Shown: positions 24,863 through 34,172 of the stretch, one piece after another | How positions within the stretch are numbered: the stretch's first letter is position 1 | How the letters are laid out: each line of letters begins with the position of its first letter | DNA from: Pseudomonadota bacterium | Lineage (GTDB): Bacteria > Pseudomonadota > Gammaproteobacteria > Burkholderiales > Burkholderiaceae_C | Reading direction: 5' to 3' | Length of the DNA: 64,000 bases | Assembly (NCBI GenBank): GCA_021848345.1 | Contig: JAJZUV010000015.1 | Location: 20,926 to 84,925 of the forward strand | The notes under the pieces: generated by a model | The model's database searches: none | What the model was told of the DNA's origin: nothing | Seen by the model: the letters and a program-made list of their open reading frames with translations, nothing else | Made by a program: the position numbers and the translations under genes

Positions 24863-25645
24863 TCAGGCCGGGGCCGCCATCTCGAGCCGGTCCTTGCCCG
24901 CGGCCTTGGCCGCGTACAGCGCCTGGTCGGCCAGACGCAGCGCCCGGGTCAGTTCGGCCTGGCTGCCCTGCATGATGGTCAGCCCCACGCTGACCGACAG
25001 TTTCAGGCGCGTGCCCTGCAGGCGCAGTTCCAGTTCGCGCACCCCCGCCAGCAGGCGCGTGCCGATCTCGTGCGCGAGATCGGAGGTGCCGTCGGGGAAC
25101 AGAAAGGCGAACTCCTCGCCACCGATGCGCGCGGCCACGTCGGTCTCGCGCACGGCCCGGCGACAGGCGTCGGCGATGTGCCGCAGCACCAGGTCGCCGG
25201 CCGGATGGCCGTAGCCGTCGTTGATGTCCTTGAAATTGTCCACGTCGACCAGCGCCAGCGCGAAGCGGCTGCCGTCCCGCCGCGCCCGCTCCACCTCGCG
25301 CTGCAGCGCCTGCATGAAATAGCGCCGGTTGCGCAAGGCCGTCAGCTCGTCGACGTGGATCACCTCGTTGAGCGTTTCCTGCAGGCGGTCCAGGCGCTGC
25401 ACCAGATGCAGGGTCAGGGCGCTGGGCAGCGGCGCGATCAGCGCGGGCGCCAGCAGCGTGACCGTCCAGGCGTGCGGCGTCATGCCGCTGCCGAAGCCCC
25501 AGCAGGTCACCGCGGCGACGATGCCGGCCGATGCGCACACCGACAGCACCGTGAGGGCCAGCACCATCGGCCACAATCCGAAGCGGCGCAGTGCCGCGTG
25601 CAGCCCGAAACGGTCGACGTGAAGTGGGCTGGGCGGAGCGTCCAT
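24863..25645 (-). CDS. Membrane-anchored GGDEF diguanylate cyclase
   Basis: A 260-residue protein with two N-terminal membrane segments (LWPMVLALTVLSVCASAGIV and WTVTLLAPALIAPLPSALTL), a short linker helix and a GGDEF domain from about residue 100 (DELTALRNRRYF). The active-site motif is GGEEF (ARIGGEEFAFLF) and the metal/substrate residues LVDVDNFKDINDGYGHPAGD are present, so synthesis of cyclic di-GMP is expected. No RxxD inhibitory site sits in the usual place. It lacks a recognisable periplasmic sensor domain. Start MDAPPSP at 25645. Confidence 0.88.
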   Translation of the reverse strand: MDAPPSPLHVDRFGLHAALRRFGLWPMVLALTVLSVCASAGIVAAVTCWGFGSGMTPHAWTVTLLAPALIAPLPSALTLHLVQRLDRLQETLNEVIHVDELTALRNRRYFMQALQREVERARRDGSRFALALVDVDNFKDINDGYGHPAGDLVLRHIADACRRAVRETDVAARIGGEEFAFLFPDGTSDLAHEIGTRLLAGVRELELRLQGTRLKLSVSVGLTIMQGSQAELTRALRLADQALYAAKAAGKDRLEMAAPA

Positions 25646-25750
25646 GCGACGATCATACGTCGCCAACACGCGCCTTCCGGGCACGCGCGGGAACTCGCCG
25701 GAGCACGCCGTGCCGCCCGGCGCCTGCCCCCGCCGGCGCGGCGACCGCGA

Positions 25751-26212
25751 CTACTGCACCTTGACCTCGAGCACCTTCGGCCTGGCCTCGGCGGCCTTCG
25801 GAATGCTCAGGCTGAGCACGCCGTCCTTGAACTCGGCCTTGGCGGCCGGCTCGTCGACGTTGCCGGGCAGCGAGAAACTGCGGCTGAAACTGCCGTAGTA
25901 GCGCTCCACGCGGTGATACTTGGTGTCCTTCTGCTCGGTCTCCTGGCGCCGCTCCCCGGAGATGGTCACCATGCCGTTGTCGATGGTGATCTTCACGTCT
26001 TCCTTCTTCACCTCGGGAATCTCGGCCTTGATCACATAGGCGGCGGGCGTCTCCGAGATGTCCACGCGCGGCGACCAGTCCGCCACCGCGACCGACTCCG
26101 CGCCCTGGGCGCGACGCCCCCAGGCTCCCATGCGCGGCAGGCCGACCGCGCGCGTATAGCGGTCGAACAGATCCTCGATCTCGTGCCAGGGATCCCACGG
26201 AACCATTGCCAT
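25751..26212 (-). CDS. Small heat-shock protein, Hsp20/alpha-crystallin family
   Basis: A 153-residue Hsp20 chaperone. A short N-terminal arm (MVPWDPWHEIEDLFDRY) precedes the alpha-crystallin domain: PRVDISETPAAYVIKAEIPEV, then VTISGERRQE, RVERYYGSFSRSFSLPGNVD and the conserved AEFKDGVLSLSIPK. It lacks the IxI/V tail in its usual form but ends KVLEVKVQ. It holds unfolded proteins during stress. The 229 bp upstream (26213-26441) are very GC-rich; I could not identify a convincing heat-shock promoter there. Confidence 0.92.
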   Translation of the reverse strand: MAMVPWDPWHEIEDLFDRYTRAVGLPRMGAWGRRAQGAESVAVADWSPRVDISETPAAYVIKAEIPEVKKEDVKITIDNGMVTISGERRQETEQKDTKYHRVERYYGSFSRSFSLPGNVDEPAAKAEFKDGVLSLSIPKAAEARPKVLEVKVQ

Positions 26213-26441
26213 GATGCGCTCTCCTTCGCGGGAAGGACCGGATCTCGACGGCCGCCCCGCTCACGGTCGCGAGACGCCGACCACGGCACCCTCGCCGCGC
26301 GCATGCGCCCACGGCCGCGGGCGCGGCGCGCGACGGCGCCGGTCGGCGGGAACGCAGGCAGTATGGACGCGCGCGCCGGCCGCGTCCCTGATGTGCGTCA
26401 AGCGGGCCGTGGCGCCCGCGCGAGAGCCGCGATGCGCAGGC

Positions 26442-27161
26442 TCAGTCCAGGAAGTCGCAGTGCGCCTCGACGTACTTCGCCAGACCCAGCGAATGCTCGC
26501 GCACCAGGCTTTCGGCCAGCTCGGTGTCGCGCCGCTCCAGCGCCTCGATGATGCGCAGGTGGTCCTCGATCGAGCGCGCGGCGCGGTCGTCCTGGGAAAT
26601 GGTCATCCTGCGGATGGCGCGCACGTGGATGAAGATGTTCTTGATCGTGTCGCCGATGATCCGCGACTTGGACAGGTCGACGATGCCCTGGTGGAAGGCG
26701 ATGTTCGCGTCCGAGTATTCGTCGATGTGCTCGGCCGGCGTGGAGTCGCGGAAATTGTCGAACATGTGGCGCAGCGCGGCGATGTCCTCGTCGCTGGCGA
26801 CCTGCGTGGCCAGGCGCGCGGCCATGCTCTCCAGCGCGGCCCACATCTGGATCATCTCCACGATCTCGCGCTTGGTCTTGCGCACGATGTAGATGCCGCG
26901 GCGCGGCACCATGCGCAGGAAGCCCTCCTGCTCCAGCAGGGTCATGGCCTCGCGGATCGGCGTGCGGCTGACCCCCAGCGCCTCGCTGAGCACGCGCTCG
27001 TCGAGGCGGATTTCCTCGCGGCTCTGGTAGATGTCCGCGTTCGCGATGGCCTGGCGCAGCGTGGCGTAGGCCTGATCGCGCAGGCTCATTCCCGCGTGGA
27101 TCGGCCGCAGATCCGGTGCCCAGGTGCTGGCCTTGGCGTCGCCCGTGGTGGTCGCTGACAT
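26442..27161 (-). CDS. GntR/FCD-family regulator of the oxalate operon
   Basis: A 239-residue GntR regulator, FadR/FCD subgroup. The winged helix (SLRDQAYATLRQAIANADIY ... LSEALGVSRTPIREAMTLLE) is followed by a helical FCD effector domain with FHQGIVDLS and EDHLRIIEALERRD, whose His residues usually bind a metal. AGGA upstream supports the ATG at 27161. It is last in a row of same-strand genes for oxalate uptake and degradation, so oxalate or an oxalyl-CoA metabolite is a plausible effector. Confidence 0.9.
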   Translation of the reverse strand: MSATTTGDAKASTWAPDLRPIHAGMSLRDQAYATLRQAIANADIYQSREEIRLDERVLSEALGVSRTPIREAMTLLEQEGFLRMVPRRGIYIVRKTKREIVEMIQMWAALESMAARLATQVASDEDIAALRHMFDNFRDSTPAEHIDEYSDANIAFHQGIVDLSKSRIIGDTIKNIFIHVRAIRRMTISQDDRAARSIEDHLRIIEALERRDTELAESLVREHSLGLAKYVEAHCDFLD

Positions 27162-27183
27162 CGAATGTCCTGGCCTGGCGGCC

Positions 27184-27360
27184 TCAGATGGTGAGGTGCG
27201 TGGTACCGCCCAGTTGGCGGCTGTCGGGCCCCGCGTTCTGCGCGGGGTCGGATGCGGGTTCATCGGCGATCGCGGGGATGCTGTCCGCGATCAGGAAGGT
27301 GGCGACCGAACCGGCAGCGATCAGCTCGAGAGCCCATCCGAGCAATGTGCTTGCACTCAT
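27184..27360 (-). CDS. 58-residue single-helix membrane protein next to the oxalate carrier
   Basis: A short ORF starting MSASTLLGWALELIAAGSVA with AGGAG correctly spaced upstream, one membrane helix (residues 5-30) and a polar, Asp/Pro-rich tail. It is 23 bp upstream of the GntR gene and 170 bp downstream of the OxlT-type carrier. Small one-helix partners of oxalate/formate-type MFS carriers are known to be annotated in other proteobacteria, and this gene has the right size and place. The function is inferred from context. Confidence 0.65.
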   Translation of the reverse strand: MSASTLLGWALELIAAGSVATFLIADSIPAIADEPASDPAQNAGPDSRQLGGTTHLTI

Positions 27361-27430
27361 GTGTACTCCTGAAGACCCGGTCGGGGCGAATCCCCCGACC
27401 GACACCATCAGTGTACGCTGCACCGCACCA

Positions 27431-27454
27431 TTGTTCAACGTATATTTTGTTCAA
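27431..27454. promoter_or_regulatory. AT-rich direct repeats before the small-protein/gntR genes
   Basis: TTGTTCAA occurs twice (27431-27438 and 27447-27454), 16 bp apart, in the AT-rich gap between the oxalate carrier and the 58-residue ORF. On the minus strand the repeats read TTGAACAA, and a weak -35/-10 pair can be drawn there. Two copies on the same face of the helix suggest tandem binding of a regulator, possibly the GntR protein acting on its own gene. Confidence 0.45.
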
Positions 27455-27529
27455 AATACAAAAAACATTGACCGAAGTCGAATTCCGCGGCGGGCTCGTT
27501 CGCCCGACCGCGGAGGCTCCCCCTGCGGC

Positions 27530-28864
27530 CTATTTGCCCGAGGCCTGCACCTGCATGTCCTCGAAGCCCGCCGACTTGGCGCTGATCGCCGCCTGCTGCA
27601 ACACCCACTGGCGACGCATCGGCGCGAGCACGAAGCGAGCCAGCAGGCCGGCGCCGATCGAGGCCACGGCGGCCACGCCGAACACCGCGCCCCACCCTGC
27701 GCTGGCGGCGAGCACGCTGGCCAGAGGCACCAGCAGCGAACCCGTCCCCTTCGCCGTGTACAGCACGCCGGCGTTGGTGGTGGCGTATTTGGAACCGAAG
27801 GTGTCGCCGCACAGCGCCGGGAAGATCGAGAAGATCTCGCCCCAGCACAGGAAGATCAGCGGCGCGAAGATCATGAAGGCCACCGGGTCGTGGCCGAAGG
27901 CCCGCAGCCCCAGCATGGCGATGCCCTCGCCGCAGAAGATCACCAGCATGGTGTTCTCACGCCCGAGCTTGTCCGAGATGAAGCCGGTGAGCGGACGCGT
28001 GAAACCGTTGGCCAGGTTGTCGATGGTCAGGGTCATGGTCAGCAGCGGCAGGCTCAGCCCGAAGATGGTCATGGGTGTTGCCGCCAGCTTGAACTGATGC
28101 GCGATCGGCCCGATCTGCGCGGTCGTGATCAGCCCGCCCGCTGCCACCGCGACGAAGCACAGGTACATGAGCCAGAACACCGGGGTGCGCACCATCTGGG
28201 CCGGCGTCGAATCCCGCTTGGCGGCCACCGTGGCCTTGGTCAGCACGAAGCCGGCCGGCGGGCGCGGCCGCAGCATCAGCAGCGACAGCACGAGGATGGC
28301 CGCCCCCTGCAGGATGCCGAAGAAGAAGAAGGCATGCTCGTAGCCGCTGGCGTGGATCATGTGGGCGATGGGCACCACGGTCACCGCGGCACCGGCGCCG
28401 AAGCCGGCGGCCGCGAGTCCCGCGGCCAGGCCGCGACGATCCGGGAACCACTTCAAGGCCATGCCGACGCTGGTGCCGTACACGCAGCCCACGCCCAGAC
28501 CGGCGACCACCGCCGCGATGTACAGCGTGGAAAGGGAATTGGCATAGGAATCCAGCACCCAGGCCAGCCCCACGCACACGGCGCCGAAGGACACCACCGG
28601 CTGGGGACCGAAGCGGTCCACGAGCCAGCCCTCCAGCGGCACCAGCCAGGTCTCGGTGAGCACGAAGATCGAGAACGCCACCTGGATGTCGGCCACGCTC
28701 CACTGATGCTTCAGATGCATCGGCGTGACGAACAGGGTCCACGCGTACTGCAGGTTGGCCACGAGGCCCATGCAAAGAATCGCCAATACCAGCTGGGTCC
28801 ATCGGTTGCCGAAGAACCCAGGTTCCCGCTGGGCTTGCAGCCCGTCCGAACCTGATTGAGCCAT
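27530..28864 (-). CDS. Oxalate/formate antiporter-like MFS transporter
   Basis: A 444-residue carrier with about 12 membrane segments, of the oxalate:formate antiporter family: NLQYAWTLFVTPM in helix 1, GWLVDRFGPQPVV in the A-motif position, AGLGVGCVYGTSVGMALKWFPDRRGLAAGLAAAGFGAGA, and a Lys/Arg-containing helix 11 region (TNAGVLYTAKGTGS) like the substrate-site Lys of OxlT. It would exchange oxalate for formate, which drives proton uptake when coupled to oxalyl-CoA decarboxylase. ATG 28864 has AGGAGA upstream; 28885 is the alternative. Confidence 0.9.
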   Translation of the reverse strand: MAQSGSDGLQAQREPGFFGNRWTQLVLAILCMGLVANLQYAWTLFVTPMHLKHQWSVADIQVAFSIFVLTETWLVPLEGWLVDRFGPQPVVSFGAVCVGLAWVLDSYANSLSTLYIAAVVAGLGVGCVYGTSVGMALKWFPDRRGLAAGLAAAGFGAGAAVTVVPIAHMIHASGYEHAFFFFGILQGAAILVLSLLMLRPRPPAGFVLTKATVAAKRDSTPAQMVRTPVFWLMYLCFVAVAAGGLITTAQIGPIAHQFKLAATPMTIFGLSLPLLTMTLTIDNLANGFTRPLTGFISDKLGRENTMLVIFCGEGIAMLGLRAFGHDPVAFMIFAPLIFLCWGEIFSIFPALCGDTFGSKYATTNAGVLYTAKGTGSLLVPLASVLAASAGWGAVFGVAAVASIGAGLLARFVLAPMRRQWVLQQAAISAKSAGFEDMQVQASGK

Positions 28865-28907
28865 GACGTCGTCTCCTGGTTTCATGCGCCGCGATCTGCG
28901 GCCTTCT

Positions 28908-30158
28908 TCAGACCGCCTGCGCTGCGCGCAGGCAGGCGATTTCCTCGGGTGCGAAGCCGAACTCGGCCAGCACCTCGTCCGTGTGCTCGCCCAGCAGCGG
29001 CGAGCGTCGAACCTCGGTCGGGCTGTCCGAAAGCTTGATCGGGTTGCCCACGGTGAGATAGTTGCCGCGTACCGGATGCTCCACCTGCACCACGGTGCCG
29101 CTGGCGCGCAGCGCCGGATCCTCCGCGATCTCCTTCATCGACAGCACCGGCCCGCAGGGAATGTCGTACTGGTTGAGGATTTCCATGGCCTCGAACTTGG
29201 TCTTGGTCATGGTCCAGCGCTCGATGCGTTCGAAGATCGGCCTCAGGTGCAGCAGGCGCGCCGCCGGGGTCGCGTAGGCCTCGTCGTCGATCCAGGACTC
29301 CTCGCCGATCACCCGGCAGATGGCCGGCCAGGCCGCGGCCTGGGTGATGAAATAGATGTAGGCGTTGGGATCGCGCTCCCAGCCCTTGCACTTGAGGATC
29401 GAGCCGGGTTGCCCGCCCCCGCTGGCGTTGCCGGCGCGCGGAACCGCGTCGCCGAAACTGCCGTCCGGGTATTGCGGGTACTCATGCATCGTGCCGGTAC
29501 GCTCCAGGCGTTGCTGATCGCGCAGTTTCACGCGACACAGGTTCAGCACCGCGTCCTGCATGGGCGCCAGCACCTTCTGGCCGCGCCCCGAATGGGTGCG
29601 CTGGTACAAGGCCGCGACGATGCCCAGCGCCAGGTGCAGGCCGGTCCCGCTGTCGCCGATCTGCGCGCCGCTGATGGTCGGCGGCCCATCGTCGAAGCCG
29701 GTGGTCGACGCGCTGCCGCCGGCGCACTGCGCGACGTTCTCGTAGACCTTGCATTGCTCGTAGCGCCCGGGGCCGAATCCCTTGACCGAGGCCAGGATCA
29801 TGCGCGGATTGAGCTCGTGCACCCGCTCCCAGCTCAGCCCCATGCGATCGAGCACGCCGGGGGCGAAGTTCTCCACCAGCACGTCGCAGCCCTGGATCAG
29901 CCGCTCCAGCACGGCCTTGCCTTCGGGCTTCTTGGCATCCAGCGTGACCGAGCGCTTGTTGTGGTTGAGCATCGTGAAGTACAGGCTGTCCGCGCCGGGC
30001 ACGTCGCGCAGCTGGCTGCGCGTGGCGTCGCCGGCGCCGGGACGTTCGATCTTGATCACGTCGGCGCCGAACCAGGCCAGAAGTTGCGTGCAGGTCGGCC
30101 CCGACTGCACGTGGGTGAAATCCAGCACCCGCACCCCGTCCAGCGCCTTCGCATTCAT
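28908..30158 (-). CDS. Second formyl-CoA transferase-like CoA-transferase (family III)
   Basis: A 416-residue family III CoA-transferase resembling formyl-CoA:oxalate CoA-transferase. It shows [28 protein letters not shown], the catalytic Asp in [11 protein letters not shown], and [18 protein letters not shown]. It is about two-thirds identical by eye to the upstream frc gene. The glycine-rich active-site loop reads GNASGGGQP rather than GNAGGGGQP. Its product may use another acid or be a second Frc. It ends 43 bp before the carrier gene and begins 31 bp after the PAS gene. Confidence 0.88.
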   Translation of the reverse strand: MNAKALDGVRVLDFTHVQSGPTCTQLLAWFGADVIKIERPGAGDATRSQLRDVPGADSLYFTMLNHNKRSVTLDAKKPEGKAVLERLIQGCDVLVENFAPGVLDRMGLSWERVHELNPRMILASVKGFGPGRYEQCKVYENVAQCAGGSASTTGFDDGPPTISGAQIGDSGTGLHLALGIVAALYQRTHSGRGQKVLAPMQDAVLNLCRVKLRDQQRLERTGTMHEYPQYPDGSFGDAVPRAGNASGGGQPGSILKCKGWERDPNAYIYFITQAAAWPAICRVIGEESWIDDEAYATPAARLLHLRPIFERIERWTMTKTKFEAMEILNQYDIPCGPVLSMKEIAEDPALRASGTVVQVEHPVRGNYLTVGNPIKLSDSPTEVRRSPLLGEHTDEVLAEFGFAPEEIACLRAAQAV

Positions 30159-30189
30159 GTCCCGGCCCTCCTTGCCGCAGGCCGCGCGC

Positions 30190-30633
30190 TCATGATTGCG
30201 CGCTCCCGGCCAGACGCTGCTCGAGCTCCACCAGGCGGGCGCGCAGCTTGCGGTCCTCGGCGAAGCGGGCGGTCTCGTCGCGCACGATGGCCGCGATGCC
30301 GCTCACGCTGCCGTCGGGCGCCTTGAGCAGGGACACGGTGAAGGCGATCGACAGGGTGCGTCCCTCCTTGTGCAGCGCCGGCACGCGCAGCAGGTCGGCG
30401 CCGTACTTGGTGATGCCCGTGGCCATGGTCTGGTGATAGCCCTGCCAGTGGCGCCCGCGCTGGCGCTCGGGAATGATCAGGTCCAGCGACCGCCCCATCA
30501 CGTCGGCCGCACTGAAGCCGAAGATGCGCTCGGCCGCCGCGTTCCAGTAGCGGATCGCGCCCTGCGCGTCGCAGATCATGATGGCGTCGGCCGCGTCGGC
30601 GACCAGCCTGCTGAAGTCGATGTCCGGATGCAT
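30190..30633 (-). CDS. Single PAS-domain protein within the oxalate operon
   Basis: A 147-residue protein made of one PAS domain (residues about 8-120: [25 protein letters not shown] ... [21 protein letters not shown]) and a short C-terminal coiled segment ([16 protein letters not shown]). No kinase, GGDEF or DNA-binding output domain is attached. The RHWQGY segment puts a His close to where FixL-type PAS domains hold haem, so gas or redox sensing is possible but not shown. It lies between the two frc genes on the same strand, so it belongs to the operon; it may bind a partner protein. Confidence 0.8.
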   Translation of the reverse strand: MHPDIDFSRLVADAADAIMICDAQGAIRYWNAAAERIFGFSAADVMGRSLDLIIPERQRGRHWQGYHQTMATGITKYGADLLRVPALHKEGRTLSIAFTVSLLKAPDGSVSGIAAIVRDETARFAEDRKLRARLVELEQRLAGSAQS

Positions 30634-30654
30634 CGTGCCACCCTCGGTTGTCGA

Positions 30655-30679
30655 GGCCCCGTCCGGGACGGGCGGGGCC
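30655..30679 (-). other. Intercistronic hairpin after frc
   Basis: GGCCCC (30655-30660) pairs with GGGGCC (30674-30679), with an inner CGTCC/GGACG extension. It lies in the gap between frc and the PAS gene, without a T-run, so it may stabilise the upstream mRNA or reduce read-through rather than terminate fully. Confidence 0.5.
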
Positions 30680-30687
30680 TTGCTGGC

Positions 30688-31962
30688 TCAGACTACGCCG
30701 CCGTTGTGCAACTCGGCGATCTGCTCGCTCGAGTAGCCCATCTCGCCCAGGATCTCGTCCGTGTGCTCGCCCAGCAGCGGCGAGGCGGTGACCTCGGGCT
30801 TGAGGTCGGAGAACTTGATCGGGCTGCCGATGGTCCAGTAGCTGCCGCGCACCTTGTGCGGCACCTCGACGATCGAGCCGCTCTTGCGCAGGGATTCGTC
30901 TCGCAGCAATTCGTACATCGACAGCACCGGCGCGCAGGGAATGTCGTACTTGCGGAACACGTTCACCGCCTCGTACTTGGTCTTGTCCTTGATGAAATCC
31001 TCGATGGTGGCGAAGATCTCCTCGATATGCGGCTGGCGCGCCTTGGCCGTCGTGTAGGCCGGGTCGGTCTTCCACTCCGGCTTGCCGATGGCGTCGCAGA
31101 TGGGCTCCCAGGCGTGGCCCTGCACGGTGAAGTAGATGTAGGCGTTGGGGTCGGTCTCCCAGCCCTTGCACTTGAGGATCCAGCCCGGCTGCCCGCCCCC
31201 GCCGGCGTTGCCTCCGCGCGGGGTCACGCGGCTCTTGAAGGCATCCATCTCGTGCGGATACTGCGGGTACTCCTCCAGATAGCCCACGCGTTCCAGGCGC
31301 TGCTGGTCGCGCATCTTCACACGGCACAGGTTGAGCACCGCGTCCTGCATGGACACCGCCACCTTCTGCCCCTTGCCGGTCTGCTGGCGCCCGATGATCG
31401 CGGTGAGAATGCCGATGGCCAGGTGCATGCCGGTGTTGGAATCGCCCAGCGCCGCGGCGGAGATCGTGGGCTCGGAGTTCTCGCCCTTCCACCAGCCGGT
31501 CGTGGAGGCCGCGCCCCCGGCGCACTGCGCCACGTTCTCGTAGACCTTCAGGTCCTCGTAGTGGTGACCTTCGCTGAATCCCTTGACCGAGGCCAGGATC
31601 ATGCGCGGGTTGAGTTCCTGGATTCGCTCCCAGCTGAAGCCCATGCGGTCCAGCGCGCCGGGACCGAAGTTCTCCACCATCACGTCGGAGTCGCGGATCA
31701 TCTGCTCCAGGATCTTCTTGCCCTCGGGAGCCTTGGTGTTCAGGGTCAGCGAGCGCTTGTTGCTGTTGAGCATGGTGAAGTACAGCGCGTCGGCGTCGGG
31801 CATGTCGCGCAGCTGGCTGCGCGTGACGTCGCCCGCCCCGGGGCGCTCCACCTTGGTCACGCTGGCGCCGAACCACGCCAGCATCTGGGTGCAGGCCGGC
31901 CCCGCCTGAACGTGGGTGAAGTCGATGATCTTGATTCCCTGCAGAGGAAGATTCCCGGACAT
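30688..31962 (-). CDS. frc: Formyl-CoA:oxalate CoA-transferase
   Basis: A 424-residue family III CoA-transferase that moves CoA from formyl-CoA to oxalate, giving oxalyl-CoA. It contains [22 protein letters not shown], the catalytic Asp in [12 protein letters not shown] (same context as Asp169 of the Oxalobacter enzyme), the glycine loop [18 protein letters not shown] and [12 protein letters not shown]. Position directly downstream of oxc, 72 bp, in the same operon confirms the role. Length equals the family norm (about 428). Confidence 0.95.
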   Translation of the reverse strand: MSGNLPLQGIKIIDFTHVQAGPACTQMLAWFGASVTKVERPGAGDVTRSQLRDMPDADALYFTMLNSNKRSLTLNTKAPEGKKILEQMIRDSDVMVENFGPGALDRMGFSWERIQELNPRMILASVKGFSEGHHYEDLKVYENVAQCAGGAASTTGWWKGENSEPTISAAALGDSNTGMHLAIGILTAIIGRQQTGKGQKVAVSMQDAVLNLCRVKMRDQQRLERVGYLEEYPQYPHEMDAFKSRVTPRGGNAGGGGQPGWILKCKGWETDPNAYIYFTVQGHAWEPICDAIGKPEWKTDPAYTTAKARQPHIEEIFATIEDFIKDKTKYEAVNVFRKYDIPCAPVLSMYELLRDESLRKSGSIVEVPHKVRGSYWTIGSPIKFSDLKPEVTASPLLGEHTDEILGEMGYSSEQIAELHNGGVV

Positions 31963-32006
31963 TTGCAGTGCTCCTGATGGGGTCGTTTGAGAAGGAAAGG
32001 CTCGCG

Positions 32007-32024
32007 CCGGCCCGTGCGGGCCGG
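32007..32024 (-). other. Hairpin between oxc and frc
   Basis: CCGGCCCG and CGGGCCGG, 8-bp perfect arms with a 2-nt spacer, in the 72-nt oxc-frc gap. On the minus transcript it is followed by only broken T-rich sequence, so it is a probable processing or stabilising element, or a weak attenuating terminator. Confidence 0.5.
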
Positions 32025-32034
32025 ACTCGTGGGT

Positions 32035-33786
32035 CTATTTCTTGGCCGCGGTGGGGTTCAGGCTGGTGATGCGCCCGCTCTCGGTGCCCGCCGTCTCGTC
32101 GATCACCGCGTTGATCAGCGTGGGCCGCCCCGAGGCCAGCGCCTGACGGATGCCCTGCTCCAGCTCGGCCGGCGTGGTCGCGTGGACCCCGACGCCGCCG
32201 AAGGCCTCGATCATCCTGTCGTAGCGCGCGCCCTTGACGAACACCGTGGGAGCCACGTCCTTGCCCCCGCCCAGGTTCTTGTCGGTGCCTCGGTAGACCC
32301 CGTTGTTGTTGAACACGACCACGCACACCGGCAGGTCGTACCGGCAGATGGTCTCCACCTCCATGCCGCTGAAGCCGAAGGCGCTGTCGCCTTCGACGGC
32401 GATCACCGGCTTGCCCGTGGTCACCGCGGCGGCCACGGCGAAGCCCATGCCGATGCCCATGATTCCCCAGGTGCCCACGTCCAGGCGCTTGCGCGGCTGA
32501 TACATGTCGACGATGCTGCGCGCGAAGTCCAGGGTGTTCGCGCCCTCGTTGACCAGGACGATGTCCGGGCGCTCGCGCACGATGTTGCGCACCACTCCGA
32601 GCGCGCTGTGGAAGTTCATCGGCACCGGGTCGGCGGCCAGCGTGGCGGCCATCTTCGCCAGGTTCTTGTCCCGCCGTTCGGCGATCGCGCCCAGCCACTC
32701 GGCCGGCGGGCGTGTCCAGTTCGCCCGCACGCCCTCGAGCAGCGCCTGCACGCAGGAGCCGACGTCGCCCACCAGGGGCGCGCCGATGGCCACGTTGCTG
32801 TCCATCTCGGTGGGCGCGATGTCGATCTGCACGAACTGCTTGGGCGCGCCGCCCCAGGTCTTGCCCTTGCCGTGGGACAGCAGCCAGTTCAGGCGCGCAC
32901 CCACCAGCAGCACCACGTCGGCCTCCTGCAGCACGTAGGAGCGTGCCGCGGCCGCCGATTGAGGATGGTTGTCCGGCAGCAGCCCCTTGGCCATGGACAT
33001 GGGCAGGTAGGGCATGCCGGTCTTCTCGATCAGGTCGCGGATGGCGGCGTCGACCTGCGCGTAGGCCGCGCCCTTGCCCAGGATGACCAGCGGACGCCGG
33101 GCCGAGCGCAGCACGTCCAGCGCGCGCTCGACGGCCTCCGGGGCCGGGCGCTGCGCGGGCGCCGGGTCGACCACCTTGACCAGCGAGCGGCGCCCGGCCT
33201 CGGCCTCCATGGTCTGCGCGAACAGCTTGGCCGGCAGGTCGAGGTACACCCCGCCCGGGCGCCCCGAGAGCGCCGAGCGAATCGCGCGCGCCACGCCGAT
33301 GCCGATGTCCTGCGCGTGCAGCACGCGATAGGCCGCCTTGCACAAGGGCTTGGCCACGGCCAGCTGGTCCATCTCCTCGTAGTCGCCTTGCTGCAGGTCC
33401 ACGATCTCGCGTTCCGACGAACCGCTGATCAGGATCATCGGAAAGCAGTTGGTGGTGGCGTTGGCCAGCGCGGTCAGCCCGTTGAGAAAGCCGGGAGCCG
33501 ACACGGTCAGGCACACCCCCGGCTTTTGGGTCAGGAACCCCGCGGCGGCGGCCGCGTTGCCGGCATGTTGCTCGTGCCGGAACGAGATCACCCGCAGGCC
33601 CTCGCCCTGGGCCATGCGCGTGAGGTCGGTGATCGGAATGCCCGGCAGCGCGAACAGGGTGTCGATGCCGTTGAGCTTCAGCGCCTCCAGCACCAGGTGA
33701 AAACCGTCGATCGATGCGGCCGGGGCCTGCGCTCCCGCCTGCTCTTCGGGCGCTTGGGCCCGCTGCGCCACCACTGCTGATGCCAT
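32035..33786 (-). CDS. oxc: Oxalyl-CoA decarboxylase
   Basis: A 583-residue thiamine-diphosphate enzyme converting oxalyl-CoA to formyl-CoA and CO2. Family features are [33 protein letters not shown] with the cofactor-activating Glu, the acetolactate-synthase-type middle domain, and the ThDP motif [20 protein letters not shown] ... NNNG. GGAGACC before ATG 33786 fixes the start. It is the first gene of the oxalate operon. With Frc and the antiporter it makes a complete oxalate-degrading cycle; formate is left as product. Confidence 0.95.
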   Translation of the reverse strand: MASAVVAQRAQAPEEQAGAQAPAASIDGFHLVLEALKLNGIDTLFALPGIPITDLTRMAQGEGLRVISFRHEQHAGNAAAAAGFLTQKPGVCLTVSAPGFLNGLTALANATTNCFPMILISGSSEREIVDLQQGDYEEMDQLAVAKPLCKAAYRVLHAQDIGIGVARAIRSALSGRPGGVYLDLPAKLFAQTMEAEAGRRSLVKVVDPAPAQRPAPEAVERALDVLRSARRPLVILGKGAAYAQVDAAIRDLIEKTGMPYLPMSMAKGLLPDNHPQSAAAARSYVLQEADVVLLVGARLNWLLSHGKGKTWGGAPKQFVQIDIAPTEMDSNVAIGAPLVGDVGSCVQALLEGVRANWTRPPAEWLGAIAERRDKNLAKMAATLAADPVPMNFHSALGVVRNIVRERPDIVLVNEGANTLDFARSIVDMYQPRKRLDVGTWGIMGIGMGFAVAAAVTTGKPVIAVEGDSAFGFSGMEVETICRYDLPVCVVVFNNNGVYRGTDKNLGGGKDVAPTVFVKGARYDRMIEAFGGVGVHATTPAELEQGIRQALASGRPTLINAVIDETAGTESGRITSLNPTAAKK

Positions 33787-33851
33787 GAGGGTCTCCTGAA
33801 CGAATGGGTGATTCCGGTGTGTGTCGCGGCGCTTGCGGGCGCCAACGCAAT

Positions 33852-33876
33852 ATGACACACCATATGTGATATATCA
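33852..33876. promoter_or_regulatory. AT-rich dyads upstream of the oxalate operon
   Basis: Just upstream of oxc, about 65-90 bp from its start, are ATG-ACACACC-ATATG and the perfect palindrome TGATATATCA (33867-33876). These AT-rich elements in a GC-rich region are candidate sites for the GntR/FCD regulator of the operon. The rest of 33787-34172 (386 bp, no gene seen) also holds a GC hairpin at 34086-34103 and the promoter of the chemoreceptor gene. Confidence 0.45.
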
Positions 33877-34108
33877 GTTACAAGCAAGCGCAGGACCCCT
33901 CGAATGGCGTAGGTGCTTTCCCGAAGTACCCCCTCGACCGGATTAGGGAGTTACCCGACCTGGCTGCAGCACGGAGGACGCGAGCGACGCTGCAATCAAG
34001 TTCACCCATCCGCACATGAAAGCGAGATTCCTCGCTGTGGACGCGGGCGTTTTGTCGCACAAATGCAGCGGCCATCCCGGCCCTCGCCGGCGTGCGCGCC
34101 GGCACCGA

Positions 34109-34137
34109 TTGTGTGCCTCGAACAGCTTGCCTATGCT
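34109..34137 (+). promoter_or_regulatory. Candidate sigma-70-type promoter of the chemoreceptor gene
   Basis: TTGTGT (34109-34114), 17-bp spacer, TATGCT (34132-34137). Transcription would begin near 34144, about 30 nt before the ATG at 34173. It follows a GCCGGCG/CGCCGGC hairpin (34086-34103). No sigma-28-type chemotaxis promoter was recognised. Confidence 0.45.
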
Positions 34138-34172
34138 GGCTCGAAACACAACTCAACACACGGAGCGTTCCC

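Noticed and set aside
26213..26441. Heat-shock promoter of the hsp20 gene
   Set aside because: A TTGACG hexamer occurs on the minus strand (26401-26396) but no -10 stands at a proper distance, and no sigma-32 consensus was recognised.
30155..33850. A 1231-codon open frame on the minus strand across the oxalate operon
   Set aside because: It is an alternative frame of oxc and frc; its composition is Arg/Gly/Ala-rich without domains, as expected in very GC-rich DNA. Similar long shadows at 59236-62517 and 17186-20428 were discarded for the same reason.
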